Counted from the first letter of the stretch, positions 9,855-19,902 are shown. The stretch is DNA of 64,000 nucleotides from Robertmurraya siralis (GCF_005502275.1 NZ_SWLZ01000018.1:1-64000); one strand, 5' to 3'. The notes: a model not told the origin generated them from the sequence alone. Translations and numbers: made by a program.

Positions 9855-9863
9855 AGAAGAACG

Positions 9864-10052
9864 GTGATCCAGGTTAAGTTATTTGATCAGGAGCATGAAA
9901 AAGATTTAGAAAGAGAAATGAATCGTTTTTTGGAACGATTGGATCAAAAAAAGCTACTTGATATTAAATACAATATTGCTGCATTTCCAGAGGATGAAGA
10001 AGAGCAGGAACAGGTTTATTGTTTTTCTGCAATGATTGTTTACCGTAAATAA
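9864..10052 (+). CDS. cse60: Sporulation protein Cse60
   Basis: A 62-residue acidic protein beginning MIQVKLFD and ending in the conserved YCFSAMIVY segment. Both match my knowledge of B. subtilis Cse60, a small protein made in the mother cell under sigma-E whose biochemical role is unknown. The GTG start is chosen because GGGAG lies 9 bases upstream and because the family begins here. It is followed at once by a bidirectional terminator shared with the converging ytfP. Confidence 0.8.
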   Translation: MIQVKLFDQEHEKDLEREMNRFLERLDQKKLLDIKYNIAAFPEDEEEQEQVYCFSAMIVYRK

Positions 10053-10089
10053 AAAGTGAAGCCCTTAACAAGGAGGCTTCACTTTTTAT
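10051..10089. terminator. Bidirectional terminator between cse60 and ytfP
   Basis: A perfect 13-base stem, AAAAAGTGAAGCC (10051-10063) with GGCTTCACTTTTT (10075-10087). It has A-runs and T-runs on both sides and overlaps the 3' end of ytfP. Confidence 0.9.
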
Positions 10090-11353
10090 TTTCTTGAACG
10101 AAGAGCGCTGCATTCATTCCTGCCAGTCTCCCTGTTACGAGAGCAGAGGTAATGTTATAGCCACCAGTGTAGCCATGGATATCGAGAATTTCCCCACAGA
10201 AGTAGAGTCCATTCTTTTTCTTTGAGGCCATTGTCTGCGGCTCGATTTCTTTTACGGAAACACCTCCGCCAGTAACGAAGGCTTTTTCTAAAGAAAGCGT
10301 CCCGTTTACTTTAAATTGAAATTGTTTGCAGCTATGTGTGAATGCACGGAGCTTATCAGAAGAAAGATTGGCTCCTTGGATGGCTGGATCAATTTCATTA
10401 TAGGCGAGAAGGAAAAGTAAATAACGTTCAGGGAGCAATCCTTTTAAAATATTTTTCACACTTTTTTTCGGTTCCGTTTTGATTAATTTATGTAATTCTT
10501 GAAAAAGAGGCTCTTCTTTTTTATCAGGAAGTGCATCTAAGCTCATCGTTACCTCGGGGAGATTCCACTTTTTCATTGCTTTCACTACAAACTGGCTGCA
10601 TCTAAGAACAGCAGGACCGCTGATGCCAAAGTGGGTAAAGATCATATCCATCTGATGTGTAATGATCGCTTTGCCTTTAGGATTAAGTACGCTTAACGAA
10701 ACGTCTCGTAAAGATAACCCTTGTAGCTCCTTTTGTTTAATAAACGGCTCTGTTGAAGTTAATGGGACTTCAGTCGGGTAAAGCTCGGTGATTGTATGGC
10801 CGACCTTTTCAGCCCATGCATAGCCATCACCCGTTGAACCGGTGTGAGGAACTGATTTACCGCCAACCGCAATAATGACTGCTGCAGTGGTGTAGCTCTG
10901 TCCATTTTCCGAATGAACAGTAATGGGACCTTCCTCATTAAAGTCAATATCAGAGACAGGCGAGTTGGTTTTTATTTGTACATGCAAATGTTCCAACCTG
11001 CTTAAAAGAGCATTCACAACGGATTGTGCCTTATTTGAGGCAGGGAACATTCTCCCGTGATCTTCCTCTTTTAATTCAATGCCAAGTTTTTCGAAAAAGT
11101 TGATAATATCTTCATTATTAAAAATTGAAAATGCGCTGTACAAAAAGCGCCCATTCCCCGGGATATGCTTAATGATTTCATCAATCGGAAGACGATTCGT
11201 CACATTGCATCTTCCGCCGCCTGAAATCGCTAATTTTCTCCCAAGCCTGTCCCCTTTGTCGATTAATAAAACATTTGCTCCTTGTTCACCAGCAGCTATG
11301 GCTGCCATCAGACCAGATGGACCACCACCGATGACAATTACATCATTTTGCAT
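10079..11353 (-). CDS. ytfP: FAD-dependent oxidoreductase, HI0933/BaiN-like family (YtfP)
   Basis: A 424-residue flavoprotein. An N-terminal Rossmann FAD site, VIGGGPSG, is followed by the family hallmark [10 protein letters not shown] (44-53). A C-terminal FAD loop, [18 protein letters not shown]-like, closes the fold. Relatives are soluble NAD(P)H-dependent flavoproteins; the substrate of this member is unknown. The ATG follows AAGGAG. It converges on cse60 and diverges from murJ, the same order as in B. subtilis. Confidence 0.92.
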   Translation of the reverse strand: MQNDVIVIGGGPSGLMAAIAAGEQGANVLLIDKGDRLGRKLAISGGGRCNVTNRLPIDEIIKHIPGNGRFLYSAFSIFNNEDIINFFEKLGIELKEEDHGRMFPASNKAQSVVNALLSRLEHLHVQIKTNSPVSDIDFNEEGPITVHSENGQSYTTAAVIIAVGGKSVPHTGSTGDGYAWAEKVGHTITELYPTEVPLTSTEPFIKQKELQGLSLRDVSLSVLNPKGKAIITHQMDMIFTHFGISGPAVLRCSQFVVKAMKKWNLPEVTMSLDALPDKKEEPLFQELHKLIKTEPKKSVKNILKGLLPERYLLFLLAYNEIDPAIQGANLSSDKLRAFTHSCKQFQFKVNGTLSLEKAFVTGGGVSVKEIEPQTMASKKKNGLYFCGEILDIHGYTGGYNITSALVTGRLAGMNAALFVQENKK

Positions 11354-11568
11354 CCATTCATTCTCCTTAACGGCTCCATGTAATTGGAGGATATTTATTC
11401 TAAAAACGGGGCTTTTACTTTTGAAAAGTATCTAATCAGTATATTATAGAACATGAACGATTGTCATGAAAAGGATACATATAAAGGTAGAAGTTATTTT
11501 TAAAGAAGTGTAAACTGTTAAATTGGAAGATTTTTTTGCTCGCTGATTTTTGATTAGGATGGGATGTT

Positions 11569-13188
11569 ATGTCTTCAAAGCTGTTAAGAGGGACATTTGT
11601 GTTAACCTCTGGTACGTTTATTTCGAAATTTCTTGGCTTGTTTTATGTCATTCCTTTTTTTGCCTTAGTAGGGAATGAAGGAACGGTTCTTTACAATTAT
11701 GCCTATGTTCCCTATACGATTTTCATCAGTATTGCGACGGCAGGGATTCCTGCATCTGTTTCTAAATTTATTTCAAAATATAATGCCATAGAAGAATATG
11801 CCGTAGGAAGGAAATTATTTAAGACAGGTCTCGTGTTAATGGCGATTACAGGAATTATTTCCTTTCTGATTTTATATATGGCTGCCCCTACTTTAGCAGC
11901 TATGGTTATTACCGATCCAGATTTTATCGATCATATGGCAGATGTCACAACTGTTATTCGAGCAGTTAGTTTTGCTTTAATCATTATTCCATTTATGTCT
12001 ATTATAAGAGGTTTTTTCCAAGGCCATCAATCAATGGAACCGACAGCGGTTTCTCAAGTAGTCGAACAAATTGTCCGGATTGCCTTCGTATTAGCCGGTG
12101 CCTTTATTGTTTTGGAGGTAATGAAAGGGAGCTTAGTAACGGCAGTTAGCTTTTCTGTTTTTGCGGCTTTTATCGGTGGTCTTGGAGGACTTGCGGTTCT
12201 ATTTTGGTATTGGGTTAAGAAAAAGCCGATGTTTGATGAACTGCTGCTTCGTGATCGAAAAACGATAGATATTTCTGTTAAAGACATTTACAAGGAAATC
12301 CTTCTTTATTCCATTCCCTTTGTATTAGTCGGAATTGCCAATCCATTGTTTCAGTTTATTGATCAGCTAACTTTTAATCCAACGATGGTCTCGATGGGTT
12401 ATGCTTTCAATGATGCTGAGCATGCTTTTTCAATTCTTAATTTCCAGGCGCAAAAGCTTGTCATTATTCCAGTTTCACTGGCAACAGCTTTTTCGTTAAC
12501 ATTAGTCCCAGCAGTCACTAAATCCTATACAGAGCAAGATCAGCTCGGATTAAATCGTCAATTGAATCAAACGTTTCAAGTGCTTACCTATTTAACATTA
12601 CCAGCCGCTCTTGGTTTATCCCTATTAGCAGAGCCTTTTTATACGGTGTTTTATGAGCCAGATGCTCTGGGAGCAGAAGTATTAGAAGCGTATGCGCCAA
12701 TAGGGATGCTCTTTGCCCTTTATGCCGTGACAGCAGCTATTTTACAAGGAATTGATGCGCAGAAATTTAATATTCTTAGTTTATTGGTGGGCATTTTAAT
12801 TAAGCTCAGCTTGAATATCCCGTTGATAAAATTGATGGAAACAAAGGGCGCGATTCTAGCAACGGCACTTGGTTATAGTGTGGCAATTTTAATCAATTTA
12901 TTTGTGATTAAAGCATTCTCTAAATATCGCTTTCGTCTTGTTTTTAGAAGAGGGATCTTAATCGTGATCTTTACGGCGATTATGTATTTCGTTACAAAGC
13001 TTGTGTATTATTTACTGACGATGTTCCTTTCACCAGACGTCAAGCTTGAAGCGCTTATCATTGTCGCGATTTGTGCAATAGCAGGTGCGGGAGTGTATTT
13101 CTATTTAGGTTTAAAATCGAAACTTGTTAATTTTCTTTTTGGTGCTAGGGTTGACAGCATTAAAGAAAAACTGAGGCTAAAAATTTAA
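11569..13188 (+). CDS. murJ: Lipid II flippase MurJ (YtgP), MOP superfamily
   Basis: A 539-residue polytopic membrane protein with about 14 hydrophobic segments, of the SpoVB/YtgP branch of the MOP exporters. B. subtilis YtgP is the MurJ that moves lipid II across the membrane for peptidoglycan synthesis and is redundant with Amj. The N-terminal LLRGTFVLTSGTFISKFLG stretch and the second-repeat start match the family. The neighbours ytfP and the RsuA-type synthase are the same as in B. subtilis. A short hairpin terminator follows at 13252. Paralogues such as SpoVB are alternatives, but synteny favours YtgP. Confidence 0.9.
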   Translation: MSSKLLRGTFVLTSGTFISKFLGLFYVIPFFALVGNEGTVLYNYAYVPYTIFISIATAGIPASVSKFISKYNAIEEYAVGRKLFKTGLVLMAITGIISFLILYMAAPTLAAMVITDPDFIDHMADVTTVIRAVSFALIIIPFMSIIRGFFQGHQSMEPTAVSQVVEQIVRIAFVLAGAFIVLEVMKGSLVTAVSFSVFAAFIGGLGGLAVLFWYWVKKKPMFDELLLRDRKTIDISVKDIYKEILLYSIPFVLVGIANPLFQFIDQLTFNPTMVSMGYAFNDAEHAFSILNFQAQKLVIIPVSLATAFSLTLVPAVTKSYTEQDQLGLNRQLNQTFQVLTYLTLPAALGLSLLAEPFYTVFYEPDALGAEVLEAYAPIGMLFALYAVTAAILQGIDAQKFNILSLLVGILIKLSLNIPLIKLMETKGAILATALGYSVAILINLFVIKAFSKYRFRLVFRRGILIVIFTAIMYFVTKLVYYLLTMFLSPDVKLEALIIVAICAIAGAGVYFYLGLKSKLVNFLFGARVDSIKEKLRLKI

Positions 13189-13251
13189 CGATATGGAAAT
13201 TGCGGATTCCCGTATACGTGAAATAGAGGCACAGCTGTTCAAATTATACAT

Positions 13252-13281
13252 CACCCTTGTTGATGCAAGGGTGTTTGTGTT
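13252..13281 (+). terminator. Probable murJ terminator
   Basis: CACCCTTG (13252-13259) and CAAGGGTG (13266-13273) with loop TTGATG, followed by TTTGTGTT. The U-run is imperfect. Confidence 0.55.
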
Positions 13282-13426
13282 AGAACAGAGTAGCAGCAAG
13301 AAAAGCAAAATACAGGTTACCATTTGCTGCGTCTTGTTTATTATCCATAAATTTAGTCGTTGTAGCTGCTTAGTCTGTTTTCGATGCGATTTGCCCAGTG
13401 AGTAATGTGGAAATGAGGATAGGAAA

Positions 13427-14146
13427 ATGAGAATTGATAAAATGCTTGCAAATCTTGGCTATGGCAGCCGTAAAGATGTAAAAAAACTGCTGAAAGACGG
13501 AGTCGTTAAGGTAAATGATAAATTGGTTAAAGACGCAAAGGAACATGTTAATCCTGAAGAGGATGTTGTGACTCTTTTTGGTGAGGTAGTGGAGTATAAA
13601 GAATTTATCTATTTAATGATGAATAAGCCGCCTGGCGTTGTTTCTGCAACGGAGGATCATTACGAAAAAACCGTTGTTGACCTGTTAGAAATGGAAGATG
13701 CTATTTTCTCTCCATTTCCAGTTGGAAGATTGGATAAGGATACAGAAGGGCTTTTACTTTTAACGAATGACGGACAGCTTTCCCATCGTTTATTATCCCC
13801 TAAGAAGCATGTGCCAAAGACCTACTTTGCGGTTATCGATCAGGAAGTATCAGAAGAGGATGTGACCGCTTTTAAAAAGGGTGTTATGTTAGATGATGGT
13901 TATGTTACGAAGCCAGGGGAGCTGACAATTTTAAAAACAGGACTACGTTCGGACATTGAATTAACGATTACTGAAGGTAAATTTCATCAAGTAAAAAGAA
14001 TGTTTGAGGCAGTAGGGAAAAAAGTGCTCTATTTGAAACGAATATCGATGGGGCCGTTGGAACTCGATGAAACGCTTGAACTCGGAGAGTATAGAGAGTT
14101 AACGGAACAGGAAATAAAGAGTTTGCTTGAATATGAAGTAAAGTGA
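13427..14146 (+). CDS. ytzG: 16S rRNA pseudouridine synthase, RsuA family (YtzG)
   Basis: A 239-residue enzyme. Residues 1-45 form an S4 RNA-binding domain (MRIDKMLANLGYGSRKDVKK). The catalytic motif GRLDKDTEGLLLLTNDG follows, with the nucleophile Asp103. It isomerises a uridine in 16S rRNA; E. coli RsuA acts on U516. RsuA and RluB/E/F families are hard to separate by eye, but size and synteny (next to ytgP and ytzE) indicate YtzG. Good ribosome site GAGGATAGGAAA before ATG. Confidence 0.88.
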   Translation: MRIDKMLANLGYGSRKDVKKLLKDGVVKVNDKLVKDAKEHVNPEEDVVTLFGEVVEYKEFIYLMMNKPPGVVSATEDHYEKTVVDLLEMEDAIFSPFPVGRLDKDTEGLLLLTNDGQLSHRLLSPKKHVPKTYFAVIDQEVSEEDVTAFKKGVMLDDGYVTKPGELTILKTGLRSDIELTITEGKFHQVKRMFEAVGKKVLYLKRISMGPLELDETLELGEYRELTEQEIKSLLEYEVK

Positions 14147-14159
14147 AATATCTGCATAA

Positions 14160-14195
14160 AGAAGTCGCCCCAATTGAGGCGACTTCTAATTTCTT
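14160..14195. terminator. Bidirectional terminator between ytzG and ytzE
   Basis: GAAGTCGCC (14161-14169) and GGCGACTTC (14178-14186) form a perfect stem between converging genes. TAATTTCTT lies on the plus side. Confidence 0.8.
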
Positions 14196-14211
14196 AAAGT
14201 TAATTTTTCAG

Positions 14212-14433
14212 TTACGAGGTCATTTTTACTTTTTTTTGTGTTGTTGTCCACTTACCGCGACTTGGGCTTTCAACTAAGTCGTTATAAGCTAGAACATTTA
14301 AATCTCGTTGGATCGTCCGAGGAGTTGTACCAAATTCTTCTACAAGCTCTTGAGTTGTTACAGTTCCTTGTTGATTAATAAACATGTAGACGGATTTGAT
14401 TCGGTTTATCATCCGGTTAGTCGAAGGTTTCAA
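14212..14433 (-). CDS. ytzE: DeoR-type HTH regulator YtzE
   Basis: A 73-residue protein that is almost only a winged helix-turn-helix of DeoR type (TTQELVEEFGTTPRTIQRDLNVL). It lacks the sugar-phosphate effector domain of full DeoR regulators; this is normal for YtzE, not a truncation here. The TTG start has GGGAG 8 bases upstream. The target is unknown. Position beside ytzG and ythP matches B. subtilis. Confidence 0.85.
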   Translation of the reverse strand: MKPSTNRMINRIKSVYMFINQQGTVTTQELVEEFGTTPRTIQRDLNVLAYNDLVESPSRGKWTTTQKKVKMTS

Positions 14434-15054
14434 AAAACCACTCCCTATCCTTTTTTCAAACCTGTGGCATAATCCTACAACTGACAGCTTCTATGAGAAT
14501 CTTCTCATACATATGTACGCTTCTTTTCCCAAGACAACCCCTTTATCGATTTCTTTCAAATATATTTTCATATTAAACCTTATAACATAATTCTAAACTT
14601 ATTTTTTAATAATTTCTACTTTAATGAATTAATTTGTTGATATTCTTCTCCCCTTTCTTGTCTTACTCAGTAATACATATGGGAAAAGACAAGCTATTTA
14701 TGTACGAAATTTGAAAATTCTTATAACTTATCATACAGTTCTTTTTAGTTATGTAGATAAGAGCGGACGCTGACTCTAGATTGACTGACCGTGTTTGACA
14801 CTTCATAATCGAGTTTTTACAGAATGACTAGTAGTATTGCTAGCTTTTAACATCCTGTAGTTGACTTCAACAATTGCTTGATTTGAATTTGGCAATGACT
14901 CTCGGAATGAGGCAAAACAATAAGTATTGAGCATCTATATGGAGGGAACGGGATGCTCATTCTTTGGTCGAGGAAACTAAAATTTCCCTCTATTCGATTT
15001 TTTCTCAATCGGTTATAATTCATAACAGACTATCAAGAAAGGAAGATTTTGTTT
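14434..15054. other. 620-base gene-free interval
   Basis: It holds the divergent promoters of ytzE and the M48/ankyrin gene. A TATAAT box lies at 15014-15019 with a poor -35. A hairpin, GAGCATC / GGATGCTC region (about 14927-14960) followed by ATTCTTT, looks like a weak terminator with no gene before it; it could end a short leader or small RNA. No coding potential is convincing. Confidence 0.45.
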
Positions 15055-16329
15055 TTGGATACAACAATTGAAAATCAACTGGTTCATCGAAAGGAAAACA
15101 TTTATTTTGGGCTTGTTCTCATTTTTAGTATTTTGATTTACATTCTTTTGACTTTTTCTATCTTTGGAGTGTTTGTCATCGCATTTATTTTACTTCTTTC
15201 TCTTGTTCTCAATGGTCTTTATGTTGGTGGAATTCGTCGCAATGGGGTAAAGCTAAGTGAAGAACAATTTCCTGAGATTTATGAAAAAGCCGTGATGGTA
15301 GCTAAAGATATGGGTTTATCGAAAATACCCGATCTTTATGTCGTCGAATCTGAAGGAATGTTAAACGCTTTTGCAACGCGTTTTTTTCAAAAAGATATGG
15401 TTGTTCTTTATTCAGGTATCTTTGATCTGATTGAAAAAGAAGGAGAAAAGGAAGTCCTGTTTGTTTTAGCGCATGAGTTTGCCCATTTAAAAAGAAAGCA
15501 TGTGTTAATAAGCTTGTTGATTTTGCCGGCAATGTGGGTACCTTTCCTTGGCAATGCATACTTGCGGGCATGTGAGTATACATGTGATCGTTATGCAACC
15601 TACTATATTCAATCATTAGAAGCATCTACAAATGCATTGCTGATGCTTGCAATTGGAAAAGAGCTTTACGCGAAAGTAAATCATGAAATTTATATGAGGC
15701 AGCTTCAAACAGAATCAGGATTTTTTGTTTGGTTGAATGAAAAACTCTCGACACATCCTCATTTACCTAAGAGAATTTATGAATTATCAGCCTGCTATGA
15801 GCCTGAAGCGACAGAACCATTAAAAGAACCGAAGGGACGCGTTTGGATAGGGCTGATCATTGCAATATTTTCTATTACCATTGTGATTTCAGGCATTACT
15901 TATACTATTATTGCCCTTGGAAAAACAGATTTCTTTTCGGAGGTTATTTCAGAAATCGATGATACAACTCCTTTAATAAATGCTGCGATTGAAAATGATG
16001 TGGCAAAAATAGAATCTCTTCTTGATGAAGGAATGGATATCAATGAAATGGATTTCGAAGGGTCTACCGCTCTTCATTGGGCCGTGTATTATTCTTCTTA
16101 CGAAGCAGCAAAGGCTCTTCTAAAGGCTGGAGCAGATCCAAATACGGTTGATGAATACGAGACAACGCCATTATTTTCAGCAGTGCTTGCGGAAGACATT
16201 GAGATGGTCAAACTTCTATTGGAATATGGAGTTGATGTTGACTACAAGGATTCTACAGGCTCAACAGCATATGATTATGCTGTCGATTACGAGTATAATG
16301 AACTTGCTACATTGCTAAGTGAAAATTAA
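15055..16329 (+). CDS. Membrane M48-family zinc metalloprotease fused to ankyrin repeats
   Basis: A protein of about 424 residues. Two membrane segments (about 17-55) precede an HtpX/Ste24-type protease domain with zinc motif HEFAH (140-144) and a probable third ligand E174 (ACEYTCDRY). Another hydrophobic segment (about 262-290) leads to three ankyrin repeats at the C terminus (GSTALHWAVYY, ETTPLFSAVLAED, GSTAYDYAVDY). The order suggests membrane-protein quality control with ankyrins as a substrate- or partner-binding arm; that is inference. TTG at 15055 is chosen because GGAAG lies 9 bases upstream; a TTG two codons earlier is too close. Confidence 0.85.
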   Translation: MDTTIENQLVHRKENIYFGLVLIFSILIYILLTFSIFGVFVIAFILLLSLVLNGLYVGGIRRNGVKLSEEQFPEIYEKAVMVAKDMGLSKIPDLYVVESEGMLNAFATRFFQKDMVVLYSGIFDLIEKEGEKEVLFVLAHEFAHLKRKHVLISLLILPAMWVPFLGNAYLRACEYTCDRYATYYIQSLEASTNALLMLAIGKELYAKVNHEIYMRQLQTESGFFVWLNEKLSTHPHLPKRIYELSACYEPEATEPLKEPKGRVWIGLIIAIFSITIVISGITYTIIALGKTDFFSEVISEIDDTTPLINAAIENDVAKIESLLDEGMDINEMDFEGSTALHWAVYYSSYEAAKALLKAGADPNTVDEYETTPLFSAVLAEDIEMVKLLLEYGVDVDYKDSTGSTAYDYAVDYEYNELATLLSEN

Positions 16330-16356
16330 AAATGAGAGAATGGATTGAAGCATCAG

Positions 16357-16388
16357 AGAGCAAGTGAAGACAATGGCCTTGCTCTTTC
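16357..16388 (+). terminator. Hairpin after the M48/ankyrin gene
   Basis: AGAGCAAG (16357-16364) and CTTGCTCT (16378-16385), followed by TTCG. The stem is perfect but there is no U-run, so the terminator call is tentative. Confidence 0.4.
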
Positions 16389-16553
16389 GTTGATAAGAGG
16401 GAATCTGTAAACTAGTGAGGAAGTCAAAAGATTACTAATTTCGGTTATTGGAAAGTGAACAGGGCTCCGTTGTCAGCTTTGCTTTCTTAATTTCTTAATT
16501 CATGCAAACTTTTTCAAGACTCATTCGTATGTATTGATAGGAGGTGCAGCATT

Positions 16554-17261
16554 TTGAGTCTATTGACTGTTGATATTGTTCAAGCTGGATACGAAAAAGA
16601 GCAAGCAATTATTAAAGATATTAAATTTTCACTGGAAAAAGGTGAGCTAATCGGGCTCATCGGTCCGAATGGAGCTGGAAAAAGCACTACGATAAAGTCG
16701 ATTCTTGGCCTTATGGAATACTTGCAAGGGGAAGCGACCTTTCAACTACCAGAAAAATATTCCTATATTCCCGAGCGACCGATTTTTTATGATGAAATGA
16801 CTTTGTGGGAGCATCTGGATTTTGTTGCAGCAGTTGAAGAACTAGCTGAGCAAGAATATCAAATGAAAGTGAACGAGCTCCTTCGTTTGTATAAATTACA
16901 TGAGGCCGCCCATCAATTGCCGGCAACTTTTTCAAAAGGAATGCAGCAAAAAGCGATGCTTATTCTCGCTCAAGTTACGAAGCCTGCTGTTTACATAATC
17001 GATGAACCATTTATTGGTTTAGATCCAAGTGCAGTGAAGCTCCTCCTCGCCTCTCTTGAGGAAGAAAGACAACGTGGGGCTGGGATTATAATGTCTACAC
17101 ATGTATTGGACACGGCGGAAAAGGTTTGTGATCGCTTTCTCCTCATTAATAACGGGAGACTCGAAGCATCAGGGACATTAGTGGAAATACAGGAGCAGTG
17201 CGGACTTGTAGGTGGCTCACTATTTGACTGCTTTCATAAAATTGCAGAGGAAACAGAATGA
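16554..17261 (+). CDS. ythP: ABC transporter ATP-binding protein YthP (EcsA-like)
   Basis: A 235-residue ATPase. Walker A GPNGAGKS is at 37-44, Walker B is VYIIDEPF, and the signature is the divergent FSKGMQQK instead of LSGGQ, as in EcsA-type ATPases. TTG start after GGAGGTG. It overlaps ythQ by ATGA and pairs with it. By family it is like EcsAB, which affects protein secretion and intramembrane proteolysis, but the transported molecule of YthPQ is unknown. Confidence 0.88.
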   Translation: MSLLTVDIVQAGYEKEQAIIKDIKFSLEKGELIGLIGPNGAGKSTTIKSILGLMEYLQGEATFQLPEKYSYIPERPIFYDEMTLWEHLDFVAAVEELAEQEYQMKVNELLRLYKLHEAAHQLPATFSKGMQQKAMLILAQVTKPAVYIIDEPFIGLDPSAVKLLLASLEEERQRGAGIIMSTHVLDTAEKVCDRFLLINNGRLEASGTLVEIQEQCGLVGGSLFDCFHKIAEETE

Positions 17262-18430
17262 TGAACAGCTTCAAAATTTTCCGTCACCGCTTATTTCAAA
17301 ATTGGTATTATCAGATTAAAATCTTTCGTCAAATAGCTGATTGGACAATTTGGCTCTATCTCATCATTCCTGCTATTGTCGCGTTCATCGTTATTTATCG
17401 CTCTTGGTGGATAGAAGGAGCCCCTACGTGGATTCAATGGATGCCAATAGAGTTATTTTTTGTAGCAGGTTATTTATTTACTTGGCTAGGTACATACCGA
17501 ACTTATGTTGATGGTGCAGATAAGGTTTTTTTAGTAAAGAAAAGGGAATTGTTTTACGGATTAAAAAAATGGGGATTTCGTTATTCAGTGCTGTTTCAGG
17601 CACTTTCTACTTTACTTACAATTGCTCTTTTGCTTCCTTTTATCATTCAACATTATCAGTTAACATCGATTCATGTCGGTTCATATTTTTTGTTTTTATT
17701 ATCGATCAAGTACATGATCATGTATATTAAGTTTCATATTAAAAAGATTGAAGGAAAATGGGTTAGAATCTTTTTAACAATTGGATTTTTTATCGTTGTA
17801 AGTTGGGGAGCTCAGGCACTTTCTCGCCTTTGGGAAAATCATTCATTAATGATGATGTTGTTCGCTGTTGTGATTGGGAGTGCGGCCCTTCTTCTTTACT
17901 TTCCGTTATTAAAGAAGAATTCCGCGTTGGAAGCCGAATTATTAATTGAAAATGAAGAGAAGCAGAAGCTTGTTAATATGATCTTTCAAATGTCCTATGA
18001 TATTGAAAAAACGAAGGTGATCACAAGAAAACGACCATGGTTGTTTCGAAATTCACGACGTATTTTTAAGAACAGAACGGCAGTTAATGGGTTTGTTGAA
18101 TTGTTTGTCAAAGTGTTTATCCGCAATAGCTCCCATATTATGACTTATTTTCAAATTTGTTCAGTTACGATAGCGGCTGTTCTAATTATTCCACCATTAT
18201 GGATTAAGTGTATCATCTTAGGTGGATTTTTATTGATGATGTGGAGTTGGTTGGCTGGTCTTTGGGAGAGAATTATTTTATCTCATCCCTTTACAAAAAA
18301 ATATCAAGAGCATGATGCGTATTTTGCTGCTAGAAAGCGAACAATTACGGTATTGTATGTAGTAGCGATCATAATCGTTGCGATTCCCATTACTATAGGC
18401 TTGCTCGCATTTAACTTTTTAGGAACTTGA
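17258..18430 (+). CDS. ythQ: ABC transporter permease YthQ (EcsB-like)
   Basis: A 390-residue membrane protein with hydrophobic segments in two blocks (about 25-165 and 180-215), a cytosolic loop rich in basic residues around 240-270, and three more helices at the end. This is the EcsB arrangement. The start ATG overlaps the ythP stop (ATGA); a second ATG is the next codon. It forms an exporter with YthP. Followed 12 bases later by pepV. Confidence 0.85.
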   Translation: MMNSFKIFRHRLFQNWYYQIKIFRQIADWTIWLYLIIPAIVAFIVIYRSWWIEGAPTWIQWMPIELFFVAGYLFTWLGTYRTYVDGADKVFLVKKRELFYGLKKWGFRYSVLFQALSTLLTIALLLPFIIQHYQLTSIHVGSYFLFLLSIKYMIMYIKFHIKKIEGKWVRIFLTIGFFIVVSWGAQALSRLWENHSLMMMLFAVVIGSAALLLYFPLLKKNSALEAELLIENEEKQKLVNMIFQMSYDIEKTKVITRKRPWLFRNSRRIFKNRTAVNGFVELFVKVFIRNSSHIMTYFQICSVTIAAVLIIPPLWIKCIILGGFLLMMWSWLAGLWERIILSHPFTKKYQEHDAYFAARKRTITVLYVVAIIIVAIPITIGLLAFNFLGT

Positions 18431-18442
18431 GGAGGGATTAAA

Positions 18443-19846
18443 TTGGATTGGATGAAAGAAGTGCAAGCACGAAAACAGTCACTTATTGAGGATACACAAA
18501 ATTTATTGAAAATCAAAAGTTTATTAGATGAGGACAGTGCAACGGAAGATGCACCGCTTGGTCAAGGGGTTAAGGAAGCATTGCAGTTCATGCTTGAGCT
18601 TGGGGAGAAAGATGGGTTCATTGCTAAAAATGTGGATAATTTAGCAGGACATCTTGAGTTTGGACAGGGGGATGAGCTAATCGGAATCCTTTGCCATGTC
18701 GATGTTGTTCCAGAAGGAGACGGATGGACGAGTGATCCATTTGGTGCTGACATTCGAGATGGAAAGATTTTCGCCCGTGGAGCAATTGACGATAAAGGCC
18801 CAACAATGGCTGCTTACTATGCCATGAAAATTGTGAAAGAATTAAAATTGCCGCTAACCAAAAGGATACGTATGATTATTGGAACTGATGAAGAAAGCAA
18901 TTGGCGCTGTGTTGATCATTATTTTAAGCATGAGGAAATGCCGACATGTGGATTTGCTCCAGATGCTGATTTTCCAATCATTTATGCTGAGAAAGGAATT
19001 GCTGACTATGATCTCGTACAAAAGCCACTCTCAACAAATGAGAAAGTAGGAAATGAATTGCTTTCTTTTGAATCAGGGAGACGATACAATATGGTTCCTG
19101 ATTATGCCAAAGCGGTTATTACTATTTCTGGAAATCCTGCACCAATAATCAGTTCCTTTGAAGATTTTTTAAAGGACAACGATGTGACAGGTAAGCATAC
19201 GAATACAAAGGAAGGTTTGCTGTTTGAATTGGAAGGAATTTCTGCTCACGGGATGGAACCAGATAAAGGGAAAAACGCAGGTCTTATGTTAGCAAAATTT
19301 CTTTCAAGTCTCGAGCTCGATAAGCAAGCTGCTGCTTTTGTTCATTTTGTTTCTGCTTATTTTTATCAAGATTCTCGTGGACGTGCATTGGGAATTGCCT
19401 ATTCTGATGACATTACGGGAGATTTAACGATCAATGTCGGCAAATTAAGTTATGATCTAGAAAATGGCGGCAGATTGGGTCTTAATATGCGCTATCCAGT
19501 TACAACAAACTTGGAAGAAACCATCGTTAAGTTGGAAGCGAAGTTGACTGTTGAAGGATTCAAGATCGATAATTTTTCCGATTCGAAGCCGCATCATGTG
19601 GACGAGCAGGACTTCTTAGTACATACATTAAAAAAGGTTTATGAGGAACAGACAGGAGAGAAAGCAGAGCTTCTTGCGATCGGTGGTGGTACCTATGCCC
19701 GGTCGTTGAAATCGGGTGTTGCATTTGGTCCGCTTTTTCCGGGAAGACCGGATATTGCGCACCAAAAGGACGAGTACATGATTATCGAAGATTTACTTAA
19801 GGCAACCGCTATTTATGCGCACGCCATTTATGAGCTTGCCAAATAA
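18443..19846 (+). CDS. pepV: Dipeptidase PepV (YtjP), M20 family
   Basis: A 467-residue di-zinc peptidase of the PepV/CPGL branch, expected to cleave dipeptides in the cytosol. Metal ligands are recognisable: H85 in CHVDVVPEG, bridging D117 in GAIDDKGP, E150/E151 in GTDEESNW and an Asp in APDADFP. The lid domain lies in the middle. TTG start with GGAGGG 6 bases upstream; an in-frame ATG three codons later is too far from that site. Same neighbour order as B. subtilis ytjP. Confidence 0.92.
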   Translation: MDWMKEVQARKQSLIEDTQNLLKIKSLLDEDSATEDAPLGQGVKEALQFMLELGEKDGFIAKNVDNLAGHLEFGQGDELIGILCHVDVVPEGDGWTSDPFGADIRDGKIFARGAIDDKGPTMAAYYAMKIVKELKLPLTKRIRMIIGTDEESNWRCVDHYFKHEEMPTCGFAPDADFPIIYAEKGIADYDLVQKPLSTNEKVGNELLSFESGRRYNMVPDYAKAVITISGNPAPIISSFEDFLKDNDVTGKHTNTKEGLLFELEGISAHGMEPDKGKNAGLMLAKFLSSLELDKQAAAFVHFVSAYFYQDSRGRALGIAYSDDITGDLTINVGKLSYDLENGGRLGLNMRYPVTTNLEETIVKLEAKLTVEGFKIDNFSDSKPHHVDEQDFLVHTLKKVYEEQTGEKAELLAIGGGTYARSLKSGVAFGPLFPGRPDIAHQKDEYMIIEDLLKATAIYAHAIYELAK

Positions 19847-19902
19847 AAAGAAGCTGATAGAACCTTAAGATGCACAGGGGCTATCCAATAAGCTTCTAAA
19901 AT

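Noticed and set aside
13193-13405. A 70-codon plus-strand frame after murJ
   Set aside because: No ribosome site, and it runs through the murJ terminator hairpin; composition is not protein-like.
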